Source: CALGYY01 sp964585485 (GTDB lineage: Bacteria > Bacteroidota > Bacteroidia > Bacteroidales > CAIWKO01). Taken from it: a stretch of 5,177 bases of DNA. Shown one piece after another: positions 1 through 5,177 of this stretch (positions within the stretch are counted from its first letter, which is position 1; each line of letters starts with the position of its first letter). Under the pieces are notes generated by a model that made no database searches, had not been told where the DNA came from, and saw nothing but the letters and a program-made list of their open reading frames with translations. The stretch spans positions 1 through 5,177 of the forward strand of contig CAZPDS010000129.1 in the NCBI GenBank assembly GCA_964585485.1. Direction: 5' to 3'. A program made the position numbers and the translations under genes.

Positions 1-35
1 CCCGACACGTTGGCGGTAGTGCAAGATCGAGATCC
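1..35. repeat. 35-bp direct repeat, copy 1
   Basis: This 35-bp stretch, beginning CCCGACACGTTGGCGG, recurs at 108-142 in the same orientation with two differences (T/C at position 17 of the unit, A/T at position 30). Its last seven bases overlap the start of the first palindromic element, so the whole region is a composite of nested repeats. It touches the window edge, so the unit may be longer to the left. Direct observation; function unknown. Confidence 0.85.
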
Positions 36-55
36 TGAAACAAGTTCAGGATGAC
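29..55. repeat. REP-like palindromic element, copy 1
   Basis: A 27-bp element contains a perfect inverted repeat: arm ATCCTGAA (32-39), loop ACAAG (40-44), arm TTCAGGAT (45-52). An identical 27-bp copy lies at 82-108 in the same orientation. Short intergenic palindromes of this type are usually dispersed genome-wide (REP/BIME-like). Read from the minus strand it lies downstream of the OmpA-family gene. It could form an RNA hairpin there, but no U-run follows, so it is not a canonical Rho-independent terminator. Confidence 0.8.
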
Positions 56-81
56 GCTCCGGGTTAGGGTACTGCCAACTG

Positions 82-108
82 GAGATCCTGAAACAAGTTC
101 AGGATGAC
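82..108. repeat. REP-like palindromic element, copy 2
   Basis: This is identical over 27 bp to the element at 29-55, with the perfect 8-bp stem at 85-92 and 98-105 around a 5-nt loop. It joins the second 35-bp direct repeat, sharing base 108. The 26-bp spacer between the two palindromes (56-81) contains ACTGCCAAC (71-79). That is close to the reverse complement of GTTGGCGGCAGT inside the direct repeat, hinting at an older inverted copy. Confidence 0.8.
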
Positions 109-142
109 CCGACACGTTGGCGGCAGTGCAAGATCGTGATCC
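108..142. repeat. 35-bp direct repeat, copy 2
   Basis: Second copy of the unit at 1-35, with 33 of 35 bases identical. It ends 4 bp from the stop codon of the OmpA-family gene (147-149), so the repeat cluster sits directly against that gene's 3' end and would be part of its mRNA tail. No open reading frame is supported within 1-146. Confidence 0.85.
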
Positions 143-146
143 ACCC

Positions 147-3100
147 TCACCGGTAGAATCTGAACTCCACCCTGCGGTTCATCTGGCGGTTGGCTTCACT
201 GATGTTGGGCCGAAGCGGCCGGGATTCCCCGTAGCCTCGGGCCTCCAGTGTAGTCGCTTGTATGCCGCGTGATATCAGGTAATCCCGTACCGACTGTGCC
301 CGCGAGTCGGATAATTGCTGGTTGTAATCATCCGGTCCCTGGTCATCCGTGTGACCCATGATTTCAATACGCAAGCCCGGATTTTTAGTGATGATGACGG
401 CCAGGCGGTTCAGTTCCGGGAAGGACTCCGGACGCAAGCTGCTCTTATCGGTATCGAAGAAAAGATTGTTGATGTGCAGCGGACGCCCCGTTTGCACCAG
501 GTTTTCCACGGTGTGCAAGGTCAGGTCGCGCTGGTGTACACGGTAGCTTTTATCAGCGGAAAGATCAAGGTGATCGGAAACACTGAAGGATTGATCGCTC
601 TCAGCATAATAGCCGTAGTGTCCGCCGGCCGGCAGGAGTATAAAATAGCTTCCGTTGACGGGATCCGTTGTGGCCACGCCGGCATCCTCTCCGGTTTGCA
701 GGTCCACCCAGTGCAGCACCGCCTCCAGGTTCCGACCCTGATCGTCCGTAACACGACCGCTTAGGGCTATCACCGGTTCCGGCCGCAGTTCGACGGGCAA
801 TTCAAAACGCCAGATATCCTCCTTCGTCTCCCCCCGTGTATCGTCGGCCGCATAATAAGCCCAGCGGCCCGAGGAACTGACGCGGTAACCCCAATCGGCA
901 TCCGCCGTATTGATGTACTTTCCAAGGTTGACGGGTGTTCCCCAGCGTGTCCAGGAAGTATCCGATAAACGCTTCACCATAAAAACATCGAGGTCGCCCA
1001 GACCATACTGCCCGTCGCTGCTGAAGTAGAGCGTTTTTAAATCGGGGTGCAGAAAAGGGCTGCGCTCGCAAAAGCGGGTGTTGACGGCCTTGCCGAGGTT
1101 GATGGCCGGGCCCCAGCCTTCGGCGGTCCGTTCGCAGATATACAGGTCGGAGGCGTAGTTGTTGTTGCCGTGGTAGTAGTTCTGCCGCACGTGCAGGTTC
1201 TCCCCGCCCGGCCGGTTGGAGGCAAAAACGATCGCACGACCGTCGGCCGTGAGCATGGCATCGCCCTCCCAGAAGCGGGTGTTCACCGGCTCCGGGAAAG
1301 CCTGGGGCGCCGACCAGCCACGGGCTGTTCTGTTAACATAATACAGATCGCCATCACGAAAGAGCAAGAGTATATTGCCGTCAACGCTTACCGAAAGCGG
1401 CGCTTCGTTTTCAGCCGCGGTATTAAGTCCCGCCAGGGGAATCGGAGCCGACCAGCCTCCGTTCGCGGCCGTGGCCACAAAGATATCTTCCTTGCCCAGG
1501 TTGCCGGGACGACCGCGGCCACAGAAATACAGGCGCTGCTCATCGGCTGAAGGCACCGGCGCATACTCTTCACCGGCGGTGTTCACACCCGTCAGCTTTT
1601 CCTTGCGAACCCGGAAGGCATCACCGCGCAGCAATTTCTCCGTATCCCGGATGCGCACCATGATGCGCTGATCCGTTGCGAAATACTTCGCATAGCGTGC
1701 CATCATCCCGGAGGCATTGTCCCAGTCATGCCGCCGGATGTACTCCTCCATTAACTTAATCACCGCCACCCAGGCCAGTTCCCGGGGTGCCGCCTCGTGA
1801 ATGTAGTCGACGTATTTGCGTTTCAGCGAATCGTTCAGCGGACGGTAAAAACGTTCCGGGGGCGAATAATCAAAGGACAGCACTGTTTGCGAAGATCCGG
1901 CCCCGCGGTACGACAGCTCATTGCTGATCAGCGTATCCTGACCGTTGCAGCGAACCCGCACCAGATACGCTGTTGGGTCGTTGGTGCCCTCGCCGCTGTG
2001 TTTGCGGTAATGCACCACCTTCACCGTGTATCGCCCGGCCGGTGCGCCGCCAAAGGGCCAGAAAATATTTTCGACCGCCTGCTCCGAGTAGCGGCCGGCC
2101 TTGTAATAAACATTCATATCGACATCCAACCAACCACCCGACGCGGAACGGCTGTGGCGATAAAAGATCTCCTCCCCGTTGGGATCGATGACGTGCAGGT
2201 CGATATCGTTGTAGTTGTTCCACATCAGCGAAAACTGAAGGTCGCCGGTCTGCGCCCCTTCGCGGGCCAGACGGCGGTTTAGTTCATCGTTCTGGGCTTT
2301 CACCAGACCGGCGTTGCTGAAACATTCCCGGTAGGCGGCGGTCGAGGAAGTCAGGCCCATTTCCCAGGCGCGGCGTGCCAGGGCCATGTCCTCCATCTGC
2401 TGTTCGGTGACCGGGGCATCGTGCATAAAGCCGTAATACTGGTTGAGCGACAAGAGTTCACCGTCGGCACGGCAAAGCGTATAGAGGCGGGCGGCGAAAT
2501 CCACCACCCAGGGATGGCGCGGAAAGCTGGCGATAAAGAACATCAGGTTCTCGCGGGTAGGCTCTTCGCGCACCAGGAAACACAGGCTGTCGCTGATTTC
2601 CTTGCGGCAGGTAATGTCCGGATTTTCGTCCAGAAAAGTACGGTACTCGCCCACCCTGCGCGAGGGCGTGTAAAAAGCGGCAAAGCGAAGCGCATCGCGG
2701 CGGGCGGTCACTTCGGCGGTCTGGCGTGCGTCGGGAAAACGGCGTACAAAATCATCATAAGCCTTGATGGTATTGCGCTTGCAGGCATCTTCGTAATCGC
2801 CCTGCACAAGGGCGTTGATGTGATTCCCCACGACCTGGGCGGAGATGCCTTCCTTGATAAGCTTATCGCGGAGCTTAGCGTTCTTCAGGTCGCGGAAAAG
2901 ATCGAGGCAGCGCTGGTAATAGCGGTAGGCCGAATCGGTGTTATAGCGGCCCGTTTCGCGAATGCCAAAGGCCTTGCCCATGTAGAAATTCAGGCGGATA
3001 TCGGCGGGGGCCTGTGCCCACAGGGGTTGCACGGTGGTGGCCAGCTTATCGGCCTGACCTTTCAGCGCCATGCTTTTAAGGTTCTGCGCCTGCGACGGAA

Positions 3101-3149
3101 GCACCAGCATCCCTCCCACCATCAGCAGCATTACGTATCGTTTTATCAT
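147..3149 (-). CDS. PorE-like exported OmpA-family protein with DUF2135-like and PD40 domains
   Basis: A complete 1000-residue protein predicted to be exported and anchored to peptidoglycan beneath the outer membrane. Residues 1-21 form a signal peptide (KR, hydrophobic core, SQA cleavage site); no lipobox cysteine is seen. Residues ~24-300 are helical and TPR-like (FVRRFPDA, FLDENPD). Residues ~303-428 resemble DUF2135/YfaP (LMWNNYNDIDLHVIDPNGEE, then SGG and PAGRYTVKV). A second helical stretch spans ~435-515. Residues ~523-785 hold about five PD40 blades, with recurring W..P.NLG..VNT and ED/SD/LD-I/L/V-F/Y patterns. Residues ~795-880 look like a carboxypeptidase-regulatory fold (LSGRVTDDQG). 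Residues ~891-1000 are the OmpA C-terminal domain, with the peptidoglycan-binding pair Asp935 and Arg950 in GHTDDQG and LSDSR. Known PorE-type proteins share TPR, propeller, regulatory fold and OmpA order; the DUF2135-like part is extra. A role in type IX secretion is inference. The ATG lies 11 nt after rsmG with no clear Shine-Dalgarno, so co-transcription is likely. Confidence 0.93.
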   Translation of the reverse strand: MIKRYVMLLMVGGMLVLPSQAQNLKSMALKGQADKLATTVQPLWAQAPADIRLNFYMGKAFGIRETGRYNTDSAYRYYQRCLDLFRDLKNAKLRDKLIKEGISAQVVGNHINALVQGDYEDACKRNTIKAYDDFVRRFPDARQTAEVTARRDALRFAAFYTPSRRVGEYRTFLDENPDITCRKEISDSLCFLVREEPTRENLMFFIASFPRHPWVVDFAARLYTLCRADGELLSLNQYYGFMHDAPVTEQQMEDMALARRAWEMGLTSSTAAYRECFSNAGLVKAQNDELNRRLAREGAQTGDLQFSLMWNNYNDIDLHVIDPNGEEIFYRHSRSASGGWLDVDMNVYYKAGRYSEQAVENIFWPFGGAPAGRYTVKVVHYRKHSGEGTNDPTAYLVRVRCNGQDTLISNELSYRGAGSSQTVLSFDYSPPERFYRPLNDSLKRKYVDYIHEAAPRELAWVAVIKLMEEYIRRHDWDNASGMMARYAKYFATDQRIMVRIRDTEKLLRGDAFRVRKEKLTGVNTAGEEYAPVPSADEQRLYFCGRGRPGNLGKEDIFVATAANGGWSAPIPLAGLNTAAENEAPLSVSVDGNILLLFRDGDLYYVNRTARGWSAPQAFPEPVNTRFWEGDAMLTADGRAIVFASNRPGGENLHVRQNYYHGNNNYASDLYICERTAEGWGPAINLGKAVNTRFCERSPFLHPDLKTLYFSSDGQYGLGDLDVFMVKRLSDTSWTRWGTPVNLGKYINTADADWGYRVSSSGRWAYYAADDTRGETKEDIWRFELPVELRPEPVIALSGRVTDDQGRNLEAVLHWVDLQTGEDAGVATTDPVNGSYFILLPAGGHYGYYAESDQSFSVSDHLDLSADKSYRVHQRDLTLHTVENLVQTGRPLHINNLFFDTDKSSLRPESFPELNRLAVIITKNPGLRIEIMGHTDDQGPDDYNQQLSDSRAQSVRDYLISRGIQATTLEARGYGESRPLRPNISEANRQMNRRVEFRFYR

Positions 3150-3160
3150 CGGGGTTTAGA

Positions 3161-3781
3161 TCAGCGGTAGATGTGCACAACGTATTTTTCGCGGAAAAAT
3201 TCTTCCGTAAAAAAGTCCGACACCGGGTAAAGATCATAGAGGGTTCGTGTGCCGGCCAGTTCAGCGGCCACGTCGCCGCCTTTCAGATAAAGGATGCCAT
3301 TTTTCAGGGCATGGCGGTTGGCCGGCAGGATCTTGCCGTTTACCCAGGGCAGGAAGACCGGCAGTTGGGTAACGGCGCGGCTCACGATAAAATCGAAGGA
3401 TTCGCGGATCTTCGCGGCGCGTTCAGCCGCGGTGCGAACGTTGTGAAGTTCGAGGGCTGCAGCCACCTCCTGCACCACCTTGATTTTTTTACCGATGGAA
3501 TCCACCAGCAGGAAATCCGTTTCCGGGAAGAGGATGGCCAGGGGGATACCGGGGAAACCGCCGCCGGTTCCAACATCCAGGATATGAGCGCCCGGTTTAA
3601 AGCGGATCAATTTCGCGATAGCCAGGGAATGCAACACATGGTGCAGCATCAGTTCATCAATATCCTTACGGGAAACGACGTTGATGCGGGCATTCCATTC
3701 CGCGTACAGGGTGGGAAGGCGGCCAAGCTGCTGCTGTTGCGCCGGGTTAAGATCCGGGAAATAAGAGAGGATGCGTTCCAC
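3161..3781 (-). CDS. rsmG: RsmG (GidB), 16S rRNA m7G527 methyltransferase
   Basis: RsmG uses S-adenosylmethionine to methylate N7 of G527 (E. coli numbering) in 16S rRNA; in other bacteria its loss gives low-level streptomycin resistance. With the GTG at 3781 the product is 206 residues, a normal length for Bacteroidota RsmG. Visible motifs are INVVSRKDID (33-42), HHVLHSLAIAK (47-57), the SAM-binding glycine loop ILDVGTGGGFPGIPLAI (67-83), LLVDSIGKKIKVV (91-103), VSRAV (133-137) and LKGGD (166-170). The frame stays open upstream to an ATG at 3871, giving 236 residues. That extension (KNKKNFPACVIFHYVCA) does not look like the family and would overlap the divergent recombinase gene antisense. 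The start VERILSYFPDL read from GTG matches the usual N-terminus, so GTG is preferred. It is followed after 11 nt by the OmpA-family gene. Confidence 0.93.
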   Translation of the reverse strand: MERILSYFPDLNPAQQQQLGRLPTLYAEWNARINVVSRKDIDELMLHHVLHSLAIAKLIRFKPGAHILDVGTGGGFPGIPLAILFPETDFLLVDSIGKKIKVVQEVAAALELHNVRTAAERAAKIRESFDFIVSRAVTQLPVFLPWVNGKILPANRHALKNGILYLKGGDVAAELAGTRTLYDLYPVSDFFTEEFFREKYVVHIYR

Positions 3782-3785
3782 GGCG

Positions 3786-3817
3786 CAAACATAATGAAAA
3801 ATGACGCATGCCGGAAA
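3786..3817 (-). promoter_or_regulatory. Candidate Bacteroidota-type promoter for rsmG
   Basis: On the minus strand, TATGTTTG (3793 down to 3786) matches the Bacteroidota -7 consensus TAnnTTTG exactly. TTTC (3817 down to 3814) lies 20 nt upstream and matches the -33 TTTG at three of four bases. The box ends only 4 nt before the preferred GTG, so transcription would begin at or beside the start codon, implying a leaderless or nearly leaderless mRNA. It could instead be a chance match in AT-rich DNA. Confidence 0.45.
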
Positions 3818-3825
3818 ATTCTTCT

Positions 3826-3833
3826 TATTTTTG
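3826..3833 (+). promoter_or_regulatory. Candidate -7 box for the recombinase gene
   Basis: TATTTTTG fits TAnnTTTG and lies 12 nt before the ATG at 3846. No TTTG is present 19-21 nt upstream, so only half the promoter signature is seen. If it is used, transcription would start near 3838-3840. That excludes the in-frame upstream ATG at 3801 and supports the start at 3846. Confidence 0.35.
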
Positions 3834-3845
3834 AGAAAAAAACAA

Positions 3846-5009
3846 ATGGACAAAATAATCATTGAGGCCATCCATCAGCATGGCCGGCGGAAGCTTATCC
3901 TGAAGTTTCCTTACGATCAAAAGTTGATCGAAATTACCCGCAGCCTCGAAGGAGCTACCTGGGATCGTCAATTATGCGGTTGGCTTTTGGACAACAAACC
4001 GCAGATGATGCGGGACATTTTCCGGGCATACAGGGGTTATGCAGTGATAGATGCCAGTGCGGTATTTGAAAAGAAAGCAGCGAGCGACGATATACCAGTA
4101 AGCTCGTCCGCCAACCCATCCCGGGCCGGTGGAAAACGGACGGTTTCTCCTTCAAAACCAAATGACATAGCGAGGGGTGAGATTCTTAAATTCAAGGATT
4201 GGATGCGCGAAAAGCGGTACAGTGAAAACTCTCAAAAAGTGTATTGCGATGCTTTAAATGTATTTTTGGGATTCTTTCATGACCGGCCCATTCATAAAAT
4301 CGGAAACAACGACATCTCCATTTTCATGAGGGAATATATTTTGAAAAACAATTATTCCGGCACCTACCAGAATCAGATCATCAATGCCATAAAGCTGTTT
4401 TACAGGAAAAACATGAATCATACGATTTCCATTGAAGAGATTGAGCGGCCCCGGCGGGAGCACAAATTACCTAATGTTTTAAGTAAGGCGGAAGTAGCAC
4501 AGATATTATCGGTGCACAGAAACATGAAGCACAGGGCCATGCTTTCATTAATATATGCATGTGGGTTACGACGGAGTGAGTTACTTGCGCTTAAGCCAGC
4601 AGATGTTGATTCGGGGCGGCATTTGTTGATAATACGCAATGCAAAAGGGAAAAAAGACCGGCTTGTACCTCTTTCCGACAAGATCATTGAGATGCTCAGG
4701 GCCTACTACAAAAGCTACCGCCCTGCAGAATGGCTATTTGAGGGAGAGAAGGCGGGCACGCCATACAGTGAAGGGAGTTTGCAGCAAGTATTCAAGCAGG
4801 CGCTGGTAAAGGCGAAGATTAAGCGACCGGCCACGCTACATTGGTTACGACACTCCTTTGCCACGCATTTATTGGAGTCTGGCACGGATCTCCGGTACAT
4901 TCAGGAGATGCTTGGGCATAAAAGCAGCCGAACCACGGAAATTTACACTCATGTTTCGGAAAAAAGCTTACAAAAAATAAAAAGTCCCTTCGATGATCTT
5001 GGAATTTAA
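3846..5009 (+). CDS. Tyrosine recombinase/integrase with HARP-like N-terminal module
   Basis: A site-specific DNA recombinase of the XerC/D and phage integrase superfamily, 387 residues from the ATG at 3846. An in-frame ATG at 3801 would add 15 residues, but it overlaps the rsmG promoter region and precedes the candidate transcription start. Residues ~14-65 resemble a HARP-like fold (LILKFPYDQKLIE, then GATWD and W46). Residues ~75-110 are a Ser/Pro/Lys-rich linker. Residues ~111-197 are the SAM-like core-binding domain. Residues ~209-387 are the catalytic domain. All six catalytic positions are visible: Arg242 (GLRRSEL), Lys267 (AKGKKDRLVPL), His332 and Arg335 (HWLRHSF), His358 (LGHKSS) and nucleophile Tyr367 (IYTHV). 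The C-terminus ends KIKSPFDDLGI. The extra insert that marks integron IntI proteins between the catalytic Lys and HxxR is absent. Base composition is lower in GC than the minus-strand genes. It may be the mobility gene of an element, or a Xer-like housekeeping or inversion enzyme; the substrate is unknown. Confidence 0.93.
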   Translation: MDKIIIEAIHQHGRRKLILKFPYDQKLIEITRSLEGATWDRQLCGWLLDNKPQMMRDIFRAYRGYAVIDASAVFEKKAASDDIPVSSSANPSRAGGKRTVSPSKPNDIARGEILKFKDWMREKRYSENSQKVYCDALNVFLGFFHDRPIHKIGNNDISIFMREYILKNNYSGTYQNQIINAIKLFYRKNMNHTISIEEIERPRREHKLPNVLSKAEVAQILSVHRNMKHRAMLSLIYACGLRRSELLALKPADVDSGRHLLIIRNAKGKKDRLVPLSDKIIEMLRAYYKSYRPAEWLFEGEKAGTPYSEGSLQQVFKQALVKAKIKRPATLHWLRHSFATHLLESGTDLRYIQEMLGHKSSRTTEIYTHVSEKSLQKIKSPFDDLGI

Positions 5010-5010
5010 G

Positions 5011-5018
5011 TATATTTG
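5011..5018 (+). promoter_or_regulatory. TATATTTG promoter-like box reading rightward
   Basis: This is an exact match to TAnnTTTG one base after the recombinase stop codon. No TTTG lies 19-21 nt upstream. If active, it would transcribe the region to the right of the recombinase. It also forms the left arm of the 9-bp inverted repeat at 5011-5052, so it may belong to a protein-binding site rather than a promoter. Confidence 0.3.
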
Positions 5019-5052
5019 CCTAAGTGTGTTTTTCAATTTTCCTGCAAATATA
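5011..5052. repeat. Perfect 9-bp inverted repeat downstream of the recombinase
   Basis: TATATTTGC (5011-5019) and GCAAATATA (5044-5052) are perfect reverse complements separated by 24 bp. The bases just outside are both G and do not pair. The spacing is longer than the usual 6-8 bp between core sites of a tyrosine recombinase, so a classic core site is not shown. A pair of binding arms, or two opposed promoter boxes, are the alternatives. Confidence 0.7.
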
Positions 5053-5073
5053 GAAAACAAAAATCCATACAAA
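5045..5073 (-). promoter_or_regulatory. Candidate leftward promoter (TTTG, 17 nt, TATATTTG)
   Basis: On the minus strand, TTTG (5073 down to 5070) is followed after 17 nt by TATATTTG (5052 down to 5045), an exact -7 match with spacing at the short end of what is reported for the phylum. Transcription would start near 5040 and run antisense into the 3' end of the recombinase gene. The minus-strand frame that is open here is cysteine-rich, short, and does not look coding. Confidence 0.35.
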
Positions 5074-5094
5074 GCCAACAGAGGTTTGTTGGCT
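5073..5094. repeat. Hairpin with perfect 8-bp stem
   Basis: AGCCAACA (5073-5080) and TGTTGGCT (5087-5094) pair perfectly around the loop GAGGTT (5081-5086). On the plus strand it is followed by GGGAGTTTG rather than a T-run, so it is a weak candidate for a Rho-independent terminator of the recombinase. A competing pairing exists between AGGTTT (5082-5087) and AAACCT (5104-5109). The hairpin sits in the middle of a larger imperfect inverted repeat whose arms lie at 5019-5028 and 5111-5120. Confidence 0.6.
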
Positions 5095-5177
5095 GGGAGT
5101 TTGAAACCTTCACACATAAGTTAGTTGAGGAGCAAATTAGCCCGTGGCCAGGATTAGTGCGATTAATGATCGTACCT

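Larger units (their letters stand above)
5019..5120. repeat. Imperfect outer inverted repeat, possible recombination site
   Basis: CCTAAGTGTG (5019-5028) and CACACATAAG (5111-5120) are reverse complements at 8 of 10 positions and enclose the perfect 8-bp-stem hairpin. An outer pair of imperfect arms plus an inner pair, about 100 nt overall and next to a tyrosine recombinase, superficially resembles folded single-strand recombination sites such as attC. The canonical attC core sequences RYYYAAC and GTTRRRY are not found, so this is only a structural suggestion. Confidence 0.3.

Noticed and set aside
2421..3170. A 249-residue plus-strand open frame antisense to the N-terminal part of the OmpA-family gene
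   Set aside because: It lies wholly within a well-supported gene on the other strand, shows no recognisable motif, and is explained by the high GC content of that gene. The other plus-strand frames at 315-764, 1047-1550 and 1797-2282 are rejected for the same reason.
3173..3865. A 230-residue plus-strand open frame antisense to rsmG
   Set aside because: rsmG has clear family motifs in the opposite strand; this frame has no recognisable domain and would run into the recombinase start.
3782..3871. The 30-residue N-terminal extension of RsmG from the ATG at 3871
   Set aside because: The extra residues do not resemble the family, the GTG start gives the usual length and N-terminus, and the extension would overlap the recombinase gene and both candidate promoters.
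3846..5009. Integron integrase (IntI) with an attC array
   Set aside because: The C-terminus (KSPFDDL) recalls IntI, but the IntI-specific insert before HxxR is missing and no RYYYAAC or GTTRRRY core pair was found downstream. The structural similarity is kept only as a hypothesis about the downstream repeats.
5073..5094. Rho-independent terminator for the recombinase
   Set aside because: The stem is good but no T-run follows on the plus strand, and it lies more than 60 nt beyond the stop codon. It is recorded as a hairpin only.
5144..5177. Start of a rightward gene at GTG 5144 (reading VARISAINDRT) preceded by GAGGAG at 5127-5132, or at ATG 5166
   Set aside because: Only 11 and 4 codons are visible before the window ends, the GAGGAG to GTG spacing is 11 nt, and there is no recognisable protein sequence. 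Too little to support a gene.
5034..5177. Minus-strand open frame entering from the right edge and ending with TGA at 5034-5036
   Set aside because: Its translation is rich in cysteine with no known motif, and it runs through the hairpin and the leftward promoter-like box, so it looks non-coding.

Overview
The window looks like a chromosomal piece of a Bacteroidota genome, probably from the Chitinophaga/Saprospira side of the phylum. Three things point there. One is a very large OmpA-family protein combining PD40 beta-propeller repeats, a carboxypeptidase-regulatory-like fold and an OmpA peptidoglycan-binding tail. Another is an RsmG whose sequence is of the Bacteroidota type. The third is a set of TAnnTTTG promoter-like boxes combined with a lack of strong Shine-Dalgarno sequences. 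The genus-level guess is inference; no taxonomic search was possible.

Layout. Bases 1-146 are non-coding and repetitive: a 35-bp direct repeat (two differences between copies) encloses two identical 27-bp REP-like elements, each with a perfect 8-bp stem. The minus strand then carries a probable two-gene unit. rsmG (3781 down to 3161; 16S rRNA m7G methyltransferase) is followed after 11 nt by a 1000-residue exported OmpA-family protein (3149 down to 147). That protein's domain order (helical/TPR-like, DUF2135-like, PD40 propeller, carboxypeptidase-regulatory-like, OmpA C-terminal) resembles the type IX secretion component PorE, with an extra DUF2135-like module.

Divergent from rsmG, across only 64 bp, is a complete tyrosine recombinase (3846-5009, plus strand) with all six catalytic residues and an unusual HARP-like N-terminal module. 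It is visibly more AT-rich than the minus-strand genes, which suggests a separate origin. The 168-bp tail after it (5010-5177) holds no convincing gene. It does contain a perfect 9-bp inverted repeat made of two face-to-face TATATTTGC boxes, an 8-bp-stem hairpin, and imperfect outer arms. It is the best candidate in the window for a recombination site or the start of an element continuing to the right.

How the genes fit together. rsmG and the OmpA-family gene are probably co-transcribed by proximity rather than by shared function: one acts on the ribosome, the other in the periplasm or outer membrane. The recombinase with its structured downstream DNA is the mobile or accessory part. No complete new system can be demonstrated here, because the window ends before any cargo to the right of the recombinase.
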